The position numbers were made by a program, and so were the translations under genes. The notes under the pieces are model-generated. The model saw nothing but the letters and a program-made list of their open reading frames with translations, ran no database searches and was not told where the DNA came from. DNA of 64,000 nt, from NCBI GenBank assembly GCA_027924645.1, contig BSBN01000888.1:19479001-19543000 (forward strand). The letters run 5' to 3'. Positions 22,505-33,748 of this stretch are shown one piece after another. Positions within the stretch are counted from its first letter, which is position 1. Each line of letters starts with the position of its first letter. This stretch comes from Cunninghamia lanceolata. Its lineage: Eukaryota; Streptophyta; Pinopsida; Cupressales; Cupressaceae.

Positions 22505-24371
22505 ATCTTTTTAGTGAAAGATAAGAAATAGGGTGTGGTTAGATGACCTACCATGGCCTAAAATTGCTCTTCAGCTAGATTGGTTGCAATGATGGTTTCC
22601 AAGAGAGCTTGTTCAAGGATGGCTTTGTGAGATGGAGATAAACACAAAATCTCCAAAATGGATATATGTGCATGTTGTGTATGGAGTTGGTCAAGGACAT
22701 TATACTGGTTAGACGTGGAGGATGGTTTGGATGGAGCCCCTTGAAGAGTAACCTTTCCACTGCGAATGGTTACATTACAATCAGACTTTTTATTTATAGT
22801 GATCACATTGACATATGAGTCACTTTCAGAGATGTGGTTAACAACATAATAATATAACACATATGTGTAGTTTGGGTTGTTACCACCGCTATTGTTTTGA
22901 TTTGAATAACCTCCCTTCTCGTAGTTGGGGAGAAGATTCTTGAATTTCAAAATGATCATCATTGGATACGTGTCCTTCAATTTTATTACCTTTAAATCAT
23001 CCAGGTCTTGGATGATATTCTTTAGTCTTTGGCAATCATTAGTTTTGTGACCCTTGCTTCTAGGATCTTTACAAAAGTCTGAGTCTTTCCACCAAGGAGG
23101 TTTAAATTTAGGTTCATAATCTTGCACCATTGGAAGCATTATGAGATTGTTTGATATGAGCTTCCTCGGGGCTGATTCAAGTGATTCCCCTAATGGTGTA
23201 AACTTTTGATGAGGAGGAAAGTTTGTGGATCATGGTGCATTATTTTGAGGTTTGTTTGATGGTGTGTTATTTTGTGGATTTGATAGAGTAAAGATTAGTT
23301 GGTTTGATATCACATGTTTAGCATCAACAACACCATCATTTATAATGTTTTTGTTTTTGGTCCAAAATCATAGCTTGTCCATATTATTACTTAAACAAGG
23401 GGTGCCTTTGTAGAGTTTGATTTATCCCTTCTCTATCAAGGCTTTCTCAATGAATAAACCCATTTCAATGACCTTATTGAAGAAAGTAGGATATTGTATT
23501 TGTATTTGATAGCTCGGGTTAGCGTTTAAGTTGTGGACAAACATCTCAATTAGTTGTTCCTCTGGGATATGGTATGGACACTTGCTAGAAAGGTATCTCC
23601 ATCTTTGTAAGAAAGAGGCAAAGGATTATCCACCCTTTTGTTTATTGTTACAAAGATCCAACATAGAGATTTCATGCTCAATGTTGTAGGAGAAATGGGT
23701 CACAAATTTATCCGCTAGTTCATTAAAGGTTTGGATGTTGGGAGGTAAATGGGAGAATCATTCCATTGCTTGTCCTCCCAAACTGCATGGAAATAGTCAC
23801 ATTAGGTATGTTTCATTGTGGGTGACTTCTAAGAAAGCAACACTAAATTCCCTTATATGGTCGTGCGGGTCACCTTTTCCTCTATATTTATCAAATTTTG
23901 GGACCTCAAATTTTGAGGGAAAAGGTATCATGACCAAACTTTTTTCAAAAGGATATGGTGAAATATCCTCTAGTGAGTAGTATTTTGTGGAAGCTTTGGT
24001 TTGAATGTCCATGAGTTGTTGTTGCAAAACTTGGATTTGTTGTGTTAATGAGTCTAAAGGGTTTGATGTATCCTTAGTCTTGTCATTTTGGGGAATTTCT
24101 ATTTCATTCGAAGAGGTTGTGTCTCTCAATTTTGAGATGTCAAAATTAGGTGGTAGTTTAGTCCCTTGTTGTGCTAGCATAAGAATGTATTTTAGGGGGT
24201 CCATGTTTATGACCTTGTCCATCATTCTTTGTTATTTAGGATCTTGCAAAGCACTAACAAGTTCTTCATGTGGGACTTCGTCTTCTCCATCACTATGAGA
24301 GGGGTAGGTATAGTTTTGTTTAATGAATCCATTTCTTGTTTTCCTTTAGATTTGGATCTAGTTTCAACCAT
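22505..24371 (-). pseudogene. gag: G1 gag
   Basis: The start MVETRSKSKGKQ at 24371 is typical of Tat gag; the frame shifts near 24300, then runs through SDGEDEVPHEELVSAL. The core is at about 23990-23550: YSLEDISPYPFEKSLVMIPF, KFDKYRGKGDPHDHIREF, AMEWFSHLPPNIQTFNELADKFVTHFS and SFASFLQRW. A nucleic-acid-binding knuckle is seen as FCKDPRSKGHKTNDCQRLKNI (about 23080). The C-terminal part (23139-22558, 193 aa) includes VTLQGAPSKPSSTSNQYNVLDQL. Few stops interrupt it. Confidence 0.8.
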
Positions 24372-26637
24372 AAAATATTTGGATATGGGTGGATGCTGGA
24401 TGAAATGCTTGTGAATGTAAGGGGATGTTTTTGGTAAGATGTGGTTGGGGTGTAGTTGATTGGATTTGGAAGATTTTGTGATGAGATTTTCTAAGCCTTT
24501 CCCCTTGATCTATTTGGTCAAACAAAAAGGTCTTGAGCTAAAATCGTATTAGCTATCAAAGTTTTTAATATAAAGGAAGTCAAATAGGGATAATTGGTAA
24601 CTACTATTTATGTAGACTAGACCTTTATTAAGATGCTCTAATGTAGTTTTGAGGTGAAGGACGATTAATCCTGATAAGAAACTAACTAGTTTGTTTGATT
24701 TAGAGGATCTCAATAAAACCTTAGTTGAAATCTTGGTTATTTTGTTTGATTTTTTTTGTGTTTGGATGGCTAGGTATGCTATGGTAAGTGAATGTCTTAG
24801 AAATGCATATGGAATGGATTTTTATGGTTTAACTAAGTTCACAAATTGAATCTAAGCAATAATGGGTACCTAAAAATGATTTTGTTTTTCTCTCAAAATG
24901 TTAGGAACAAGCCACTGTCATAGATGCTTGGATTTATTTATGCTAGAACAGATTTTTAAATGCATGTTTCTATAAATTACATGTGCAGTTTTGAATGTGT
25001 GATTCTAGTGTTTAAATGCACTTAATAGTGTACGCACTAAAAGATTTGTCAAATGTACAAAAAAAAGGTCTCAAATGTACAATTTTGTACTTTTGTAGAG
25101 TTTGATCAATTTTTCTTGTTTTCAATGACATTTTTCTAAGAAAGTTATGTGTTTTTGGTGATGATTTTGTGTTAATTTATTGCAAGAAAATACAACAAAC
25201 AAGAAGATTAGATGTTTTTATTCAAATTTTGATAAGTATTTTGTAAACAAGTACAATTCCTATGGTTGGAAAGGACAATATTTATTGAGTCCCAACTTAG
25301 ATTTCTCCAACAACTTAAATCAAGGCAGACATATAGCAATTTGGTAGCATTGGCTCCCCATTGTACATCACTCACTTCTCTAGCATACCAAGTTATAGTT
25401 CCTCCAAAGAGTTGAACCTTTTGTCTCTATACATTGATTAGTGAAAATGTTGGGTGGCTCGAGAAGTTTATATTCCAACTTCCTACGTCAATAAATAGAA
25501 TGATTTAGGCATCTAAAAATAATTGGTTCATAATAAGGGCATTTGTTTAGGTGGTTATATGTGCAGTGATTCATTCCATTTAGGAGGCTTCCCAATTTGC
25601 AGAGGTTAAGCTCTACAAGTTTAAATGCACCACAAGGGTACTGGGGGAAACATTCATCATTATAACATAGCAACACCTATTGTTTACAACTTTTGTCATA
25701 ACACTTTTATTTATAGTGGATCAAATTAGCTTGGCTTTAGCCTGTTACTACTCAAGGTCATCCCACTTGGAGGAAACACAATCCCAAGGGTAGGCCTCTT
25801 CTAAAGGTTGAACAAATTAAATGATGGGTTTGGCATTTTGGTCACCCAAGATCGGTAGAGCATAGGCCTATCACCATTTTTCAAACATAGTAAACACTGG
25901 TTCTTTAACCTTTTAGAGTTAATCTAAATGTGATCTAATCTACCAAGCACGAAATTGACATGATAGCATAAACATGAAAAGATAGTTGATTTTAGCCTCC
26001 TAAACAAACTATGTGAAGATTGTTGTTGAAGATTTGATCAAGTTACTTTCCTTTACTTATGCTAAATGTGGATTTGTAAATACAAGATTGGCATAAAACA
26101 TTTGTTTAATTTTAACCACCTAGTTTTGGACTATGTGAAATTTATATGCAAATTGTATGAGAAATGATGTGATTTACTCCTCCTAATTAAACTAGAGGAA
26201 GATTTATATGCAAGATGCAACTAAAAATTGCCTAAACTAGCTCTTAAACCTACATGAACATTCTATCAATAGCCTCCATTGATGATTGATAATACCTACG
26301 ACCAAGGTTAGTATCAAATTTTTTTCAAATTCAATACAAATCTCTAACAGGAATTAGATGTGGTAAATAGACAATGGATGCATAGGAAGAAAGATTAAAT
26401 GAATAGAAATACAAATGCATTGAAAGATCTAGTAAATGTGTGGACATAAGTTTTAGATGTGAAGAAAGAATGAAAGTGCAAAAAGAATGATCAGATGCGT
26501 AGAAAGAAGTTTCATATGCGTTGGACTGCTCTTTTCATTATGGATGCACAGAATTGGAAAAATGAATGTGCCAAAATGAATTGTTACGACTACAACTTGA
26601 CCAAAAACTCAAAATGGAGATTAAAAATGGGGCAATG
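24372..26637 (-). other. G1 long 5' leader
   Basis: About 2.3 kb between primer site and gag with no supported coding region. It is A/T-rich, and a purine-rich patch lies at 26380-26510. Long leaders are usual in Tat/Ogre-group elements. I see no RNA gene or clear repeat in it. Confidence 0.5.
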
Positions 26638-26655
26638 GCCCCACGGTGGGTGCCA
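26638..26655 (-). promoter_or_regulatory. G1 primer-binding site and conserved leader start
   Basis: The minus strand reads TTTTGGCACCCACCGTGGGG directly after the LTR. This closely matches the TTGGCGCCCACCGTGG start found after 5' LTRs of plant Tat-group elements. It fixes the LTR end at about 26659 and the element's direction. Confidence 0.75.
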
Positions 26656-27084
26656 AAATGTGATTGAACTTCTAAATCATAGAAAAAACTACTAAAACAT
26701 CCAATAACTTCAATGGAAATGAGACAAATGCAAATAAATAAAAGATATAACTTTGCAAACAGATTCACCTCATGCCTTCCATTGTTGCCTATCTTTCATT
26801 GATCTTGTGTGATTATGGAGGTCTTAGAAGTTGTACTTCCTTTCTATTAAGATGACAAGGATCGAATGGCTATGTGGGGGATTATGCAATGAGACTACAA
26901 TGCAATAACTAAAATGAAGGATGGAGATAGTGATATGTAGCCATGGTTGATGATAATGAGATGAGGATAATGGGTTCACAATGCAAATGGGTGGAGCCAA
27001 AGGTATGCTTGGGAGATATGGTGGAATTGCCATAGAGTAAGATTGCTAAAGCTTGAGTGTTTATCAAATGGGTGTGAGAACCTT

Positions 27085-27094
27085 GCTTTTATAG
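27085..27094 (-). promoter_or_regulatory. TATA box of the G1/G2 LTR
   Basis: The minus strand reads CTATAAAAGC with GC-richer flanks, about 430 bases before the primer site, as expected for the U3/R boundary. Confidence 0.55.
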
Positions 27095-27164
27095 GCTTAG
27101 GAGAGGCCAAGTCTAAGTGTCAATAGATCCATGACTGGAGGAATTGTCTGTTACATGTATGGTT

Positions 27165-27169
27165 GAGAT
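27165..27169. repeat. Target-site duplication of copia CA, left copy
   Basis: GAGAT, identical to 33153-33157. Confidence 0.85.
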
Positions 27170-28092
27170 TGTTGGAATAAGGTACCATTAACATTGTAAA
27201 TTCCAATATTGTATTTTATTCCATTTATTATTTGTTATTTGTAAGTACCCATGAGGGAATGAGGTAGTCTCATTGACAGTTGTAATTTCAGAGTTACCGA
27301 CGACAGTTATGGAGTGACATTTACAATTGGCAAAATGTAAAAACTCATGGTAAATGAGGATAGGCATGCTCCCTTAAGGAATATACTATTTTTGGCATGT
27401 ATGACAATTGTCATAAAGTTTGGTGAGTGAATCTATGATAGCTGCAAGTTGTCATAAGATTCTGTGATTCTATGATGCATATGACAAATATGTTAGTTGT
27501 ATATTTCCTATATTTAGCCCAAGGTTCCTATCTTGGAAGATACTCTTTTGCTGGAATCTATGATGGTTATGACATGTCATGAGATGATGTAAGAGGCTAG
27601 ATTTAGTCTTGGCTTCCCAACCTTTGCATGGTTGTTTGTGGACAAGTGGAAGGTGCTTGTAAGATGGCATTTAATGTTTGCATGTTGGGGAATCTCATGA
27701 GAGAGAAGGTGAATGCCTAGGAGGAGTTATAAAATGTTTCTATAAGTATTTGCCATGTATTAGTTGCTGCAATATAGATTTGAGGTACTTAGATGCTGCC
27801 AGAATGTTGTCAGATTGAAGACTGGTGGAGAGAGTTGAAGTGTTGTTATATTGTAAATCATTTTCAGATTAATACAAACATTGGGCCTCTTTCCTGTGTG
27901 GAGATTTTTACCCAAAAGGGTTTTCTCCACATTAAACATTGTGTTATGTGTTCATATTTCTAATTTTGTATTTCTGTGAAGCATAGTTTTGTTTCTGTGT
28001 TACAATCTCCATTAATAACATACAGTTAAAGATTGCTGAAATTTATATTAAATCAGATTTCCATTGAAGTAATGTTTCTTTCATTTCTAACA
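27170..28092 (+). repeat. Copia CA 5' LTR
   Basis: Begins TGTTGGAATAAGG and ends TTTCTAACA (TG...CA). A TATA-like tctataagtat at about 27740 is kept in both LTRs. It is followed two bases later by the primer site. Confidence 0.9.
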
Positions 28093-28094
28093 TT

Positions 28095-28107
28095 TGGTAT
28101 TAGAGCC
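28095..28107 (+). promoter_or_regulatory. Copia CA primer-binding site (tRNA-iMet type)
   Basis: TGGTATTAGAGCC matches the plant initiator-Met primer site TGGTATCAGAGC at all but one position. Confidence 0.85.
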
Positions 28108-28199
28108 TAGCCAACTTTGACTCTTGGGTGGTAGTGTGGAAGTTGTAGCTACAGTGGGAGATTTGGTTGCATTTGTTTTACAGATCTTGTGTTGTTATT

Positions 28200-28963
28200 A
28201 TGGCTACATCCACCGTTGCATCAACCTCTCGAATGGACATTGAGAAGTTCAACAGAATGGGATATGATTTGTGGAAGCTGAAAATAGAAGATTTGTTAGA
28301 TGAAAGAAACTAATGGTTGGCTGTTCAAAAAGAGAAGAAACCTAACGGTGTCTCTCAAGATGAGTGGGATAGACTGGATAAGAAGGCATGGGGAACCATC
28401 CGGTTGTGTCTTTTAGATGCTGTCCTGTTGAATGTCACAAAGGAAGAGACTGCATACAAGTTGTGGAAATGGTTGGGTGAGATCTATCAAGCCAAGAATA
28501 TGGTAAATAAACTTTATTTAAAAAGAAAATTATTTTCCATGAAAATACGAGAAGGTGAATCAATTGCAGAGCATTTAAATTCTTTTAATTTGTTAGTGAG
28601 TCAGCTTGAATCAGTAGATGTTGAGGTTAGTGAGGAAGATAAATGTATCTTACTTCTTTGTTCTTTACCTGAGTCTTGGGAGAATGTTATCCTTACTATC
28701 ACTACTAACCTCGTGGATCCAAAGTTGGATGCTCTTGTTTCAGTGCTACTGTCATAGGAATTGAGGAAGAAGAGTTCAGATAGTTTAGGGGATGCTCTCA
28801 GTGTCAAGGGAAGGTCTAAGGAAAGAGAACCTAAAGGAAATCAGAAAGGGCCTAAGGACAAGTCCAAGGGCTGGTCTAAGACTCCTAGTAAAAAGAATAG
28901 AGTTAAGTGTTGGAACTATGGTAAAAGGGGACATGTGAAGGAGTGCAGAAATCACAAGAAATA
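28200..28963 (+). pseudogene. gag: Copia CA gag
   Basis: ATG 28200 opens MATSTVASTSRMDIEKFN, typical of copia gag, with a stop at 28311. The 28317-28757 part contains the UBN2-type capsid region (KLWKWLGEIYQAKNMVNKLYLKRKLFSMKI). A Lys/Gly-rich tail leads to CWNYGKRGHVKEC (about 28910-28948). This is a CCHC zinc knuckle in which the second Cys has become Tyr, a G-to-A change on the sense strand that should stop zinc binding. Confidence 0.85.
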
Positions 28964-30320
28964 GTGGGAGAGTGCTTCGAATAAGTCCTCGAATGTAGGT
29001 GAAGAAGTTTTACTTTCTATATGTAATCTTGTTTCTAATGATCATTGGTTGATTGACTCAGGATGCTCATTTCATATGACCCAACATAAGGAATGGTTCT
29101 CCTCATATGAAGAATATGATGGAGGTAATATCTACCTTGGTGATAACTCTACATATCCGATTGTCGGGAAAGGAAAGGTATTGTTGTGTTTCAGTGATGG
29201 GAGGATTAAAAACCTCCTGGTGTTTTGCATGTTCCTAGATTATCTAAAAATCTAATTTTAGTTTTGAAGTTGAATGATTTGGGAATGCATGTGACATTTG
29301 ACAAACATGGTTGTATATTGGTGAGAGGGAACTTGGTGGTAGCGAAAGGGAAGAGATTCAGGAACATGTTCAAGCTTGAAGCCACTACAGTTTATAATGC
29401 CTCCTATGTATCTGAGGCCACTACTTAAAATACATGTATGTTCTGGCACCGTAGATTGGGCCACACAAGCAATAATGTATTAAAAGCTATTAAGAATAAA
29501 AATTTGTTGGATGGTTTCTCTTATTCTAATGAGCACTTTGATTTCTATGAGCATTGTGTGTTTGGTAAACAAAACAGAAAATCATTTCCTTCAAGAAGCA
29601 ATAGAGAAAAAGAGAAATTACAAATTATTCATACAGATGTGTTTGGACCCGTGGATAATGAATCTATTGGAAAATCTCATTATTTTTTCACCTTCATTTA
29701 TGATGTATCCAGATTTACATGGATTTATTTTATGAAGCATAAATCTGAAGTTTTCACTAAGTTTAAGGAAATTAAAGTCTTAGTAGAGAACCAATCAGGT
29801 TTAAAGATAAAAATATTAATATCTGACAATGGAGGGGAATATTGCTCTAAGGAATTTGATGAGTTTTGCAAGCATGTAGGTATAATCAGACAAAAGATAA
29901 CTCTGTATACACCACAACATAATGGTGTTGCAGAAAGAATGAACCAAACAATTATGAAAAGAGCCAGAAGTATGCTTAGTGATGCACAGTTGGATAAATA
30001 ATTTTGGGTAGAGGCTATGTGTACTACTTGCTACTTGATAAACATCTCCTTGTAAGGCTCTTGACTCAACACCTTATGAAGTGTGGACAGGTAAGAAACC
30101 TTATGTTTCACATTTAAGGGTTTTTGGCTGTGAGGCTTTTGTTCATGTGCCTAAGGAAAAGTGATCTAAATTGGATCCAAAGGATGGAAAGTGTACATTC
30201 ATTAGATATGGTGATAATGTAAAAGGTTATAAGCTTTGGGATCCACTAACCCGCAAGATTATCTTTTCTAGAGATGTAATTTGTAGGGAACTTAGAGCTA
30301 TTTATGAACCTGAGTAGCTA
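28964..30320 (+). pseudogene. pol: Copia CA protease and integrase
   Basis: The protease site is WLIDSGCSFHMT (29047-29082). Integrase begins with FWHRRLGHTS (29439) and HFDFYEHCVFGKQ, where the expected FCEHC has lost its first Cys to Tyr. The catalytic acids are all present: IIHTDVFGP (29626), LISDNGGEYCS (29815) and NGVAERMNQT (29921). A frameshift lies near 29225-29240, a stop at about 30000 and another frameshift near 30060. The C-terminal part ends around RELRAIYEPE. Confidence 0.85.
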
Positions 30321-32140
30321 AAAGAAAAAGATGAAAAGGTAAAGAGAGTGCACTTTGAGTTATAGCAGAAAGATGCACCTCAGGAAGAATAGAATGATGG
30401 ATTAGGGGGTGAAGAAGAAGAAGAAGATTCAAGTAGTTCTAATGAAGATTAATCTATTGTGATAGAAGAAGTTGGTATAGATGATCATGCAAAAGAACAA
30501 ATAGAGTCTCTTACTCCACCCTTGAGAAGATCCACAAGACAATGGAATCCAGTTGACAAGTATAGCCCACTAGATTTCCATTGTGTATATGCTTTATTGA
30601 GTACTAACGATGAATCTAGATCCTATAGGGAAGCTATTTCTGCAAATGATAGTGAGTCTTGGCAGCTAGCCATGTAGGAGGAGATGATGGCTTTAGACTC
30701 TAATAACACATGGGATCTTGTTCATTTGCCCAAAGGAAGAAAGGCCATAGGATGTAAGTGGGTCTTCAAAAAGAAATTTGGAGTAGATGGGTTATTGGAG
30801 AAGTATAAGGCTAGACTGGTAGCCAAGGGCTACTCCCAGAGAGAGGGAGTTGATTTTGGTGAGATATTCTCTCATGTTACTAAATTGACTTCTATTAGAT
30901 TTCTCTTAGACATTGCTGCAGCTTATGATTGGGAGATTGAGCAAATGGATGTTAAGACTACATTCTTGCATGGAGATCTTGAAGAAGAAATTTATATGCA
31001 ACAACCTATAGGTTTTGAGGTAAAAGGAAAAGAACATTGGGTTTGTAGGTTAAAGAGGTCTCTTTATGGTCTAAAACATTCCCCCAGAATGTGGTATCAA
31101 AAGTTTGATTCATTTGTTTTGAAATTGGGTTTTTTTAGAAGCGAGGAGGATCATTGTGTTTACATTCATTGTGTTGATGATTCTATACTAGTTATTGCTT
31201 TGTATGTTGATAACATGTTGTTTTTCAGCAATACTCAGGGTATGGTCAGTGAGCTTAAAAACCAACTTTCAGGTATATTTGAGATGAAGGATCTCGGTGC
31301 TACAAGGTATATTTTGGGAATGAAGATCAGGAGGGATAGAGTTAATAGAAAGCTTTGGTTGTCACAAAGTAAGTATGTGAATACTATTTTGTAGAGGTTT
31401 AGTTTACAGGACTCTAATCCAGTTAGAGTTCCTTTACCCATTGGTACTAAGCTTTCATTAGATATGTGTCCAATCTTGAGGATATGTCTAATGTGCCATA
31501 TGCTAGTGCTGTAGGGAGTTTGATGTATGTAATGGTTTGCACTAGACCAGATATTGCTCAAGCAGTGGGAGTTTTGAGCAGATTTATGTGTAACCCTGGT
31601 GGACAACATTGGAACTATATGAAGAGGGTATTTAAATATCTTGCAGGTACTCTTGATCGTTGTTTAGTTTATTTTGGTACTGATAGTGCTAATAAATCTT
31701 TGGACATACAAGGTTTTGTTGGTGCAGATTGGGCAGGTGACTTGGATAGTCGAAGGTCCACTAGTGGCTATGTGTTTATTCTATTTGGAGGTGCAGTGAG
31801 TTGGTTGACTAAGAGGCAGCCCATAGTTGCTTTGTCCACCACAAAAACAAAGTAAATGGCTGCAACTCATGTCTTTAAGGAGGCAGTTTGGTTGAGAAGA
31901 CTATGTACAGGTATTGGTTTTGATTGTAGGAACATCCAGATTGGTTGTGATAGCCAGAGTACTATCTATTTGGCTAAGAATCCCATGTATCATGCTCAAA
32001 CTAAGCATGTTGATGTTCAGTATCACTTTGTTCTAGAGTTGGTTGCAAATGGAGAGATTGAGATGAAGAAGATAGACATTTAGAAGAATGTTGCAGATTC
32101 ATTGACCAAACCTGTGAGCACATAAAAGTTCGTGTGGTGC
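30321..32140 (+). pseudogene. pol: Copia CA RT and RNase H
   Basis: After an acidic spacer (GGEEEEEDSSSSNED) come RRSTRQWNP, WDLVHLPKGRKAIGCKWVFK, KARLVAKGYSQREGVDF, EQMDVKTTFLHGDL and RLKRSLYGLKHSPRMWY. The active-site box at 31203-31214 reads YVDN instead of YVDD. RNase H shows GADWAGDLDSRRSTSGYVF (about 31720), WLTKRQPIVALST and the terminal CDSQST/AKNPMYHAQTKH block to 32083. Stops (at 30676, 31393 and 31854) and a frameshift near 31450 break the frame. Confidence 0.87.
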
Positions 32141-32221
32141 AGAGAGGCCATGGGCCTTGTTTCTAGTGCCTGGTTATTTCATTTGATTTCTTATGGGTTG
32201 ATTTACAATGTATAATGTCAC

Positions 32222-32230
32222 ATGGGAGAA
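32222..32230 (+). promoter_or_regulatory. Copia CA polypurine tract
   Basis: ATGGGAGAA directly precedes the 3' LTR, the usual purine run of plant copia elements. Confidence 0.75.
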
Positions 32231-33152
32231 TGTTGGAATAAGGTGCCATTGACCTTGTAAATTCCAATATTGTATTTTATTCCATTTATTATTTGTTATT
32301 TGTAATTAGCCATAAGGGTATGAGGTAGTCTCATTGATAGTTGTAATTTCAGAGTTACCGGTGGTAGTTATGGAGTGACATTTATGGTTGGAAAAATGTC
32401 AAAACTCATGGTAAATGAGGATAGGCATGCTCCCTTGAGGAATATACTATTTTTGACATGTATGACAACTGTCATAAAGTTTGGTAAGTGAATCTATGAT
32501 AGCTACAAGTTGTCATAAGATTCTGCAATTCTATGATGCATATGATGGATATGTTAGTTGTATATTTTCTATATTTAGTTGAAGGTTCGTATCTTGGAAA
32601 GATACTCTTTTTATAGAATCTATGATGGTTATGATACGTCATAAGATGTTGTAAGAGGCCAGATTTAGTCTTGGCTTCCCAACCTTTGCATGGCTATTTT
32701 TGGACAAGTGGAAGATGCTTGTAAGATGGCATTTAATATTTGCATGTTGGGGAATCTCATGAGAGAGAAGATGAACGCCTAGGAGGAGTTAGAAAATGTT
32801 TCTATAAGTATTTTCCATGCATTAGTTGCTACAATATAGATTTGAGGTACTCAGGTGCTACCGGAATGCTGTCAGATTGAAGATTGGTGGAGAGAGTTGA
32901 AGTGTTGTTGTATTGTAAATCATTTTTAGATTAATACAAACATTGGGCCTCTTTCCTATGTGGAGTTTTTTACCTGAAAGAGTTTTCTCCATGTTAAACA
33001 TTGTGTTATGTGTTCATATATCTGATTTGACATTTTTGTGAAGCATAGTTTTGTTTCTGTGTTACAATCTCCATTAATAACACAGTTAAAGATTGCTGAA
33101 ATTTATATTGAATTAGATTTCCATTGAAGTAGTGTTGCTTTCATTTCTAATA
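32231..33152 (+). repeat. Copia CA 3' LTR
   Basis: Direct repeat of 27170-28092, beginning TGTTGGAATAAGG. Its end reads TTTCTAATA, the terminal CA having become TA. Confidence 0.9.
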
Positions 33153-33157
33153 GAGAT
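33153..33157. repeat. Target-site duplication of copia CA, right copy
   Basis: GAGAT, identical to 27165-27169. Confidence 0.85.
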
Positions 33158-33748
33158 GAGGGAGATACTCGTGGGAAATGTTCCTACTGCATTTACAACA
33201 TAGAGGAATATGTGGATCTAATAAGCCACATGTCAATGACTTGTGAATTAAAAGTGGAAGACTATGAGTAGATTGTGGAAGGACTCTGGATCTATAGGAA
33301 TGTCAGAGATGAACTATGATTTGAAAGACAAGTGTCTTAGACCCTGGAGATGATTGAGAAATAATAGGAGACATGATGGAGAAGAAATATGGAAGACTAG
33401 AGGATAAATAGGACATGTGGGTGAGGGTAATTAGATAATTACATGTTAAAAATATTTAATTATGTGTTTAACATGGTGAGGTGTAAGGTGAGGTGGAAAG
33501 TGATGTGGATTTATGAAATTAAGACTTTGGGATAGAGGAATTTATGATTCAATAAATAATTTAGGATTATTTAATTAGATAAGACATTAGAGGAATTTAC
33601 ATGATTTAATTAAATAAATTGATTTTTAGGGAATAATGAACCAATTAAATAAATTATAATATTTATTTAATTGATAGATGAAATATGAATTAAAATAAAT
33701 ATTAAAATATATATTTAATTCGACATGAGCCATTTTTAGGTGTATACA
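33158..33748 (-). repeat. LTR between G1 and G2, right part (U3 side)
   Basis: A/T-rich non-coding DNA continuing the LTR broken by copia CA. On the minus strand its proposed first bases are TGTATACACC (33748 leftward), right after the last integrase residues of G2. It contains a perfect palindrome at 33642-33673. No purine tract is visible at the junction, so the exact start is tentative. Confidence 0.5.
33642..33673. repeat. Perfect 13-bp inverted repeat in LTR U3
   Basis: CAATTAAATAAAT and its exact reverse complement surround TATAAT. It could form a hairpin; in such A/T-rich DNA a chance or decayed MITE-like origin is also possible. Confidence 0.7.

Larger units (their letters stand above)
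11801..26658 (-). mobile_element. G1: Tat-like Ty3/gypsy element, split by element I
   Basis: On the minus strand, from right to left: primer site (26638-26655), about 2.3 kb leader, gag (24371-22505), protease (22501-22187), linker, element I (14161-21863), linker with a G-patch-like motif (14155-13150), RT and the start of RNase H (to about 11810). Integrase and 3' LTR are missing from the window, since T1 occupies the DNA beyond. Protein motifs and the primer-site context (TGGCACCCACCGTGGGG) are those of plant Tat-group gypsy elements. Confidence 0.8.
26659..27169 (-). repeat. LTR between G1 and G2, left part (R/U5 side)
   Basis: This DNA lies between the G1 primer site and the copia insertion CA and carries a minus-strand TATA box at 27085-27094. 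It continues to the right of CA at 33158. Together the pieces make an LTR of about 1.1 kb. Confidence 0.6.
27170..33152 (+). mobile_element. CA: structurally complete Ty1/copia element
   Basis: Two LTRs (27170-28092 and 32231-33152), a tRNA-iMet type primer site, gag, protease, integrase, RT, RNase H in copia order, a purine tract, and a perfect GAGAT duplication. About 6.0 kb. It inserted in the LTR shared by G1 and G2. The coding region is dead through many stops and an altered RT active site. LTRs differ at roughly one base in ten by eye, so the insertion is old. Confidence 0.92.

Noticed and set aside
22034..24414. Plus-strand open frames of 60-97 codons
   Set aside because: They are antisense shadows of G1 gag and protease, whose motifs read clearly on the minus strand.
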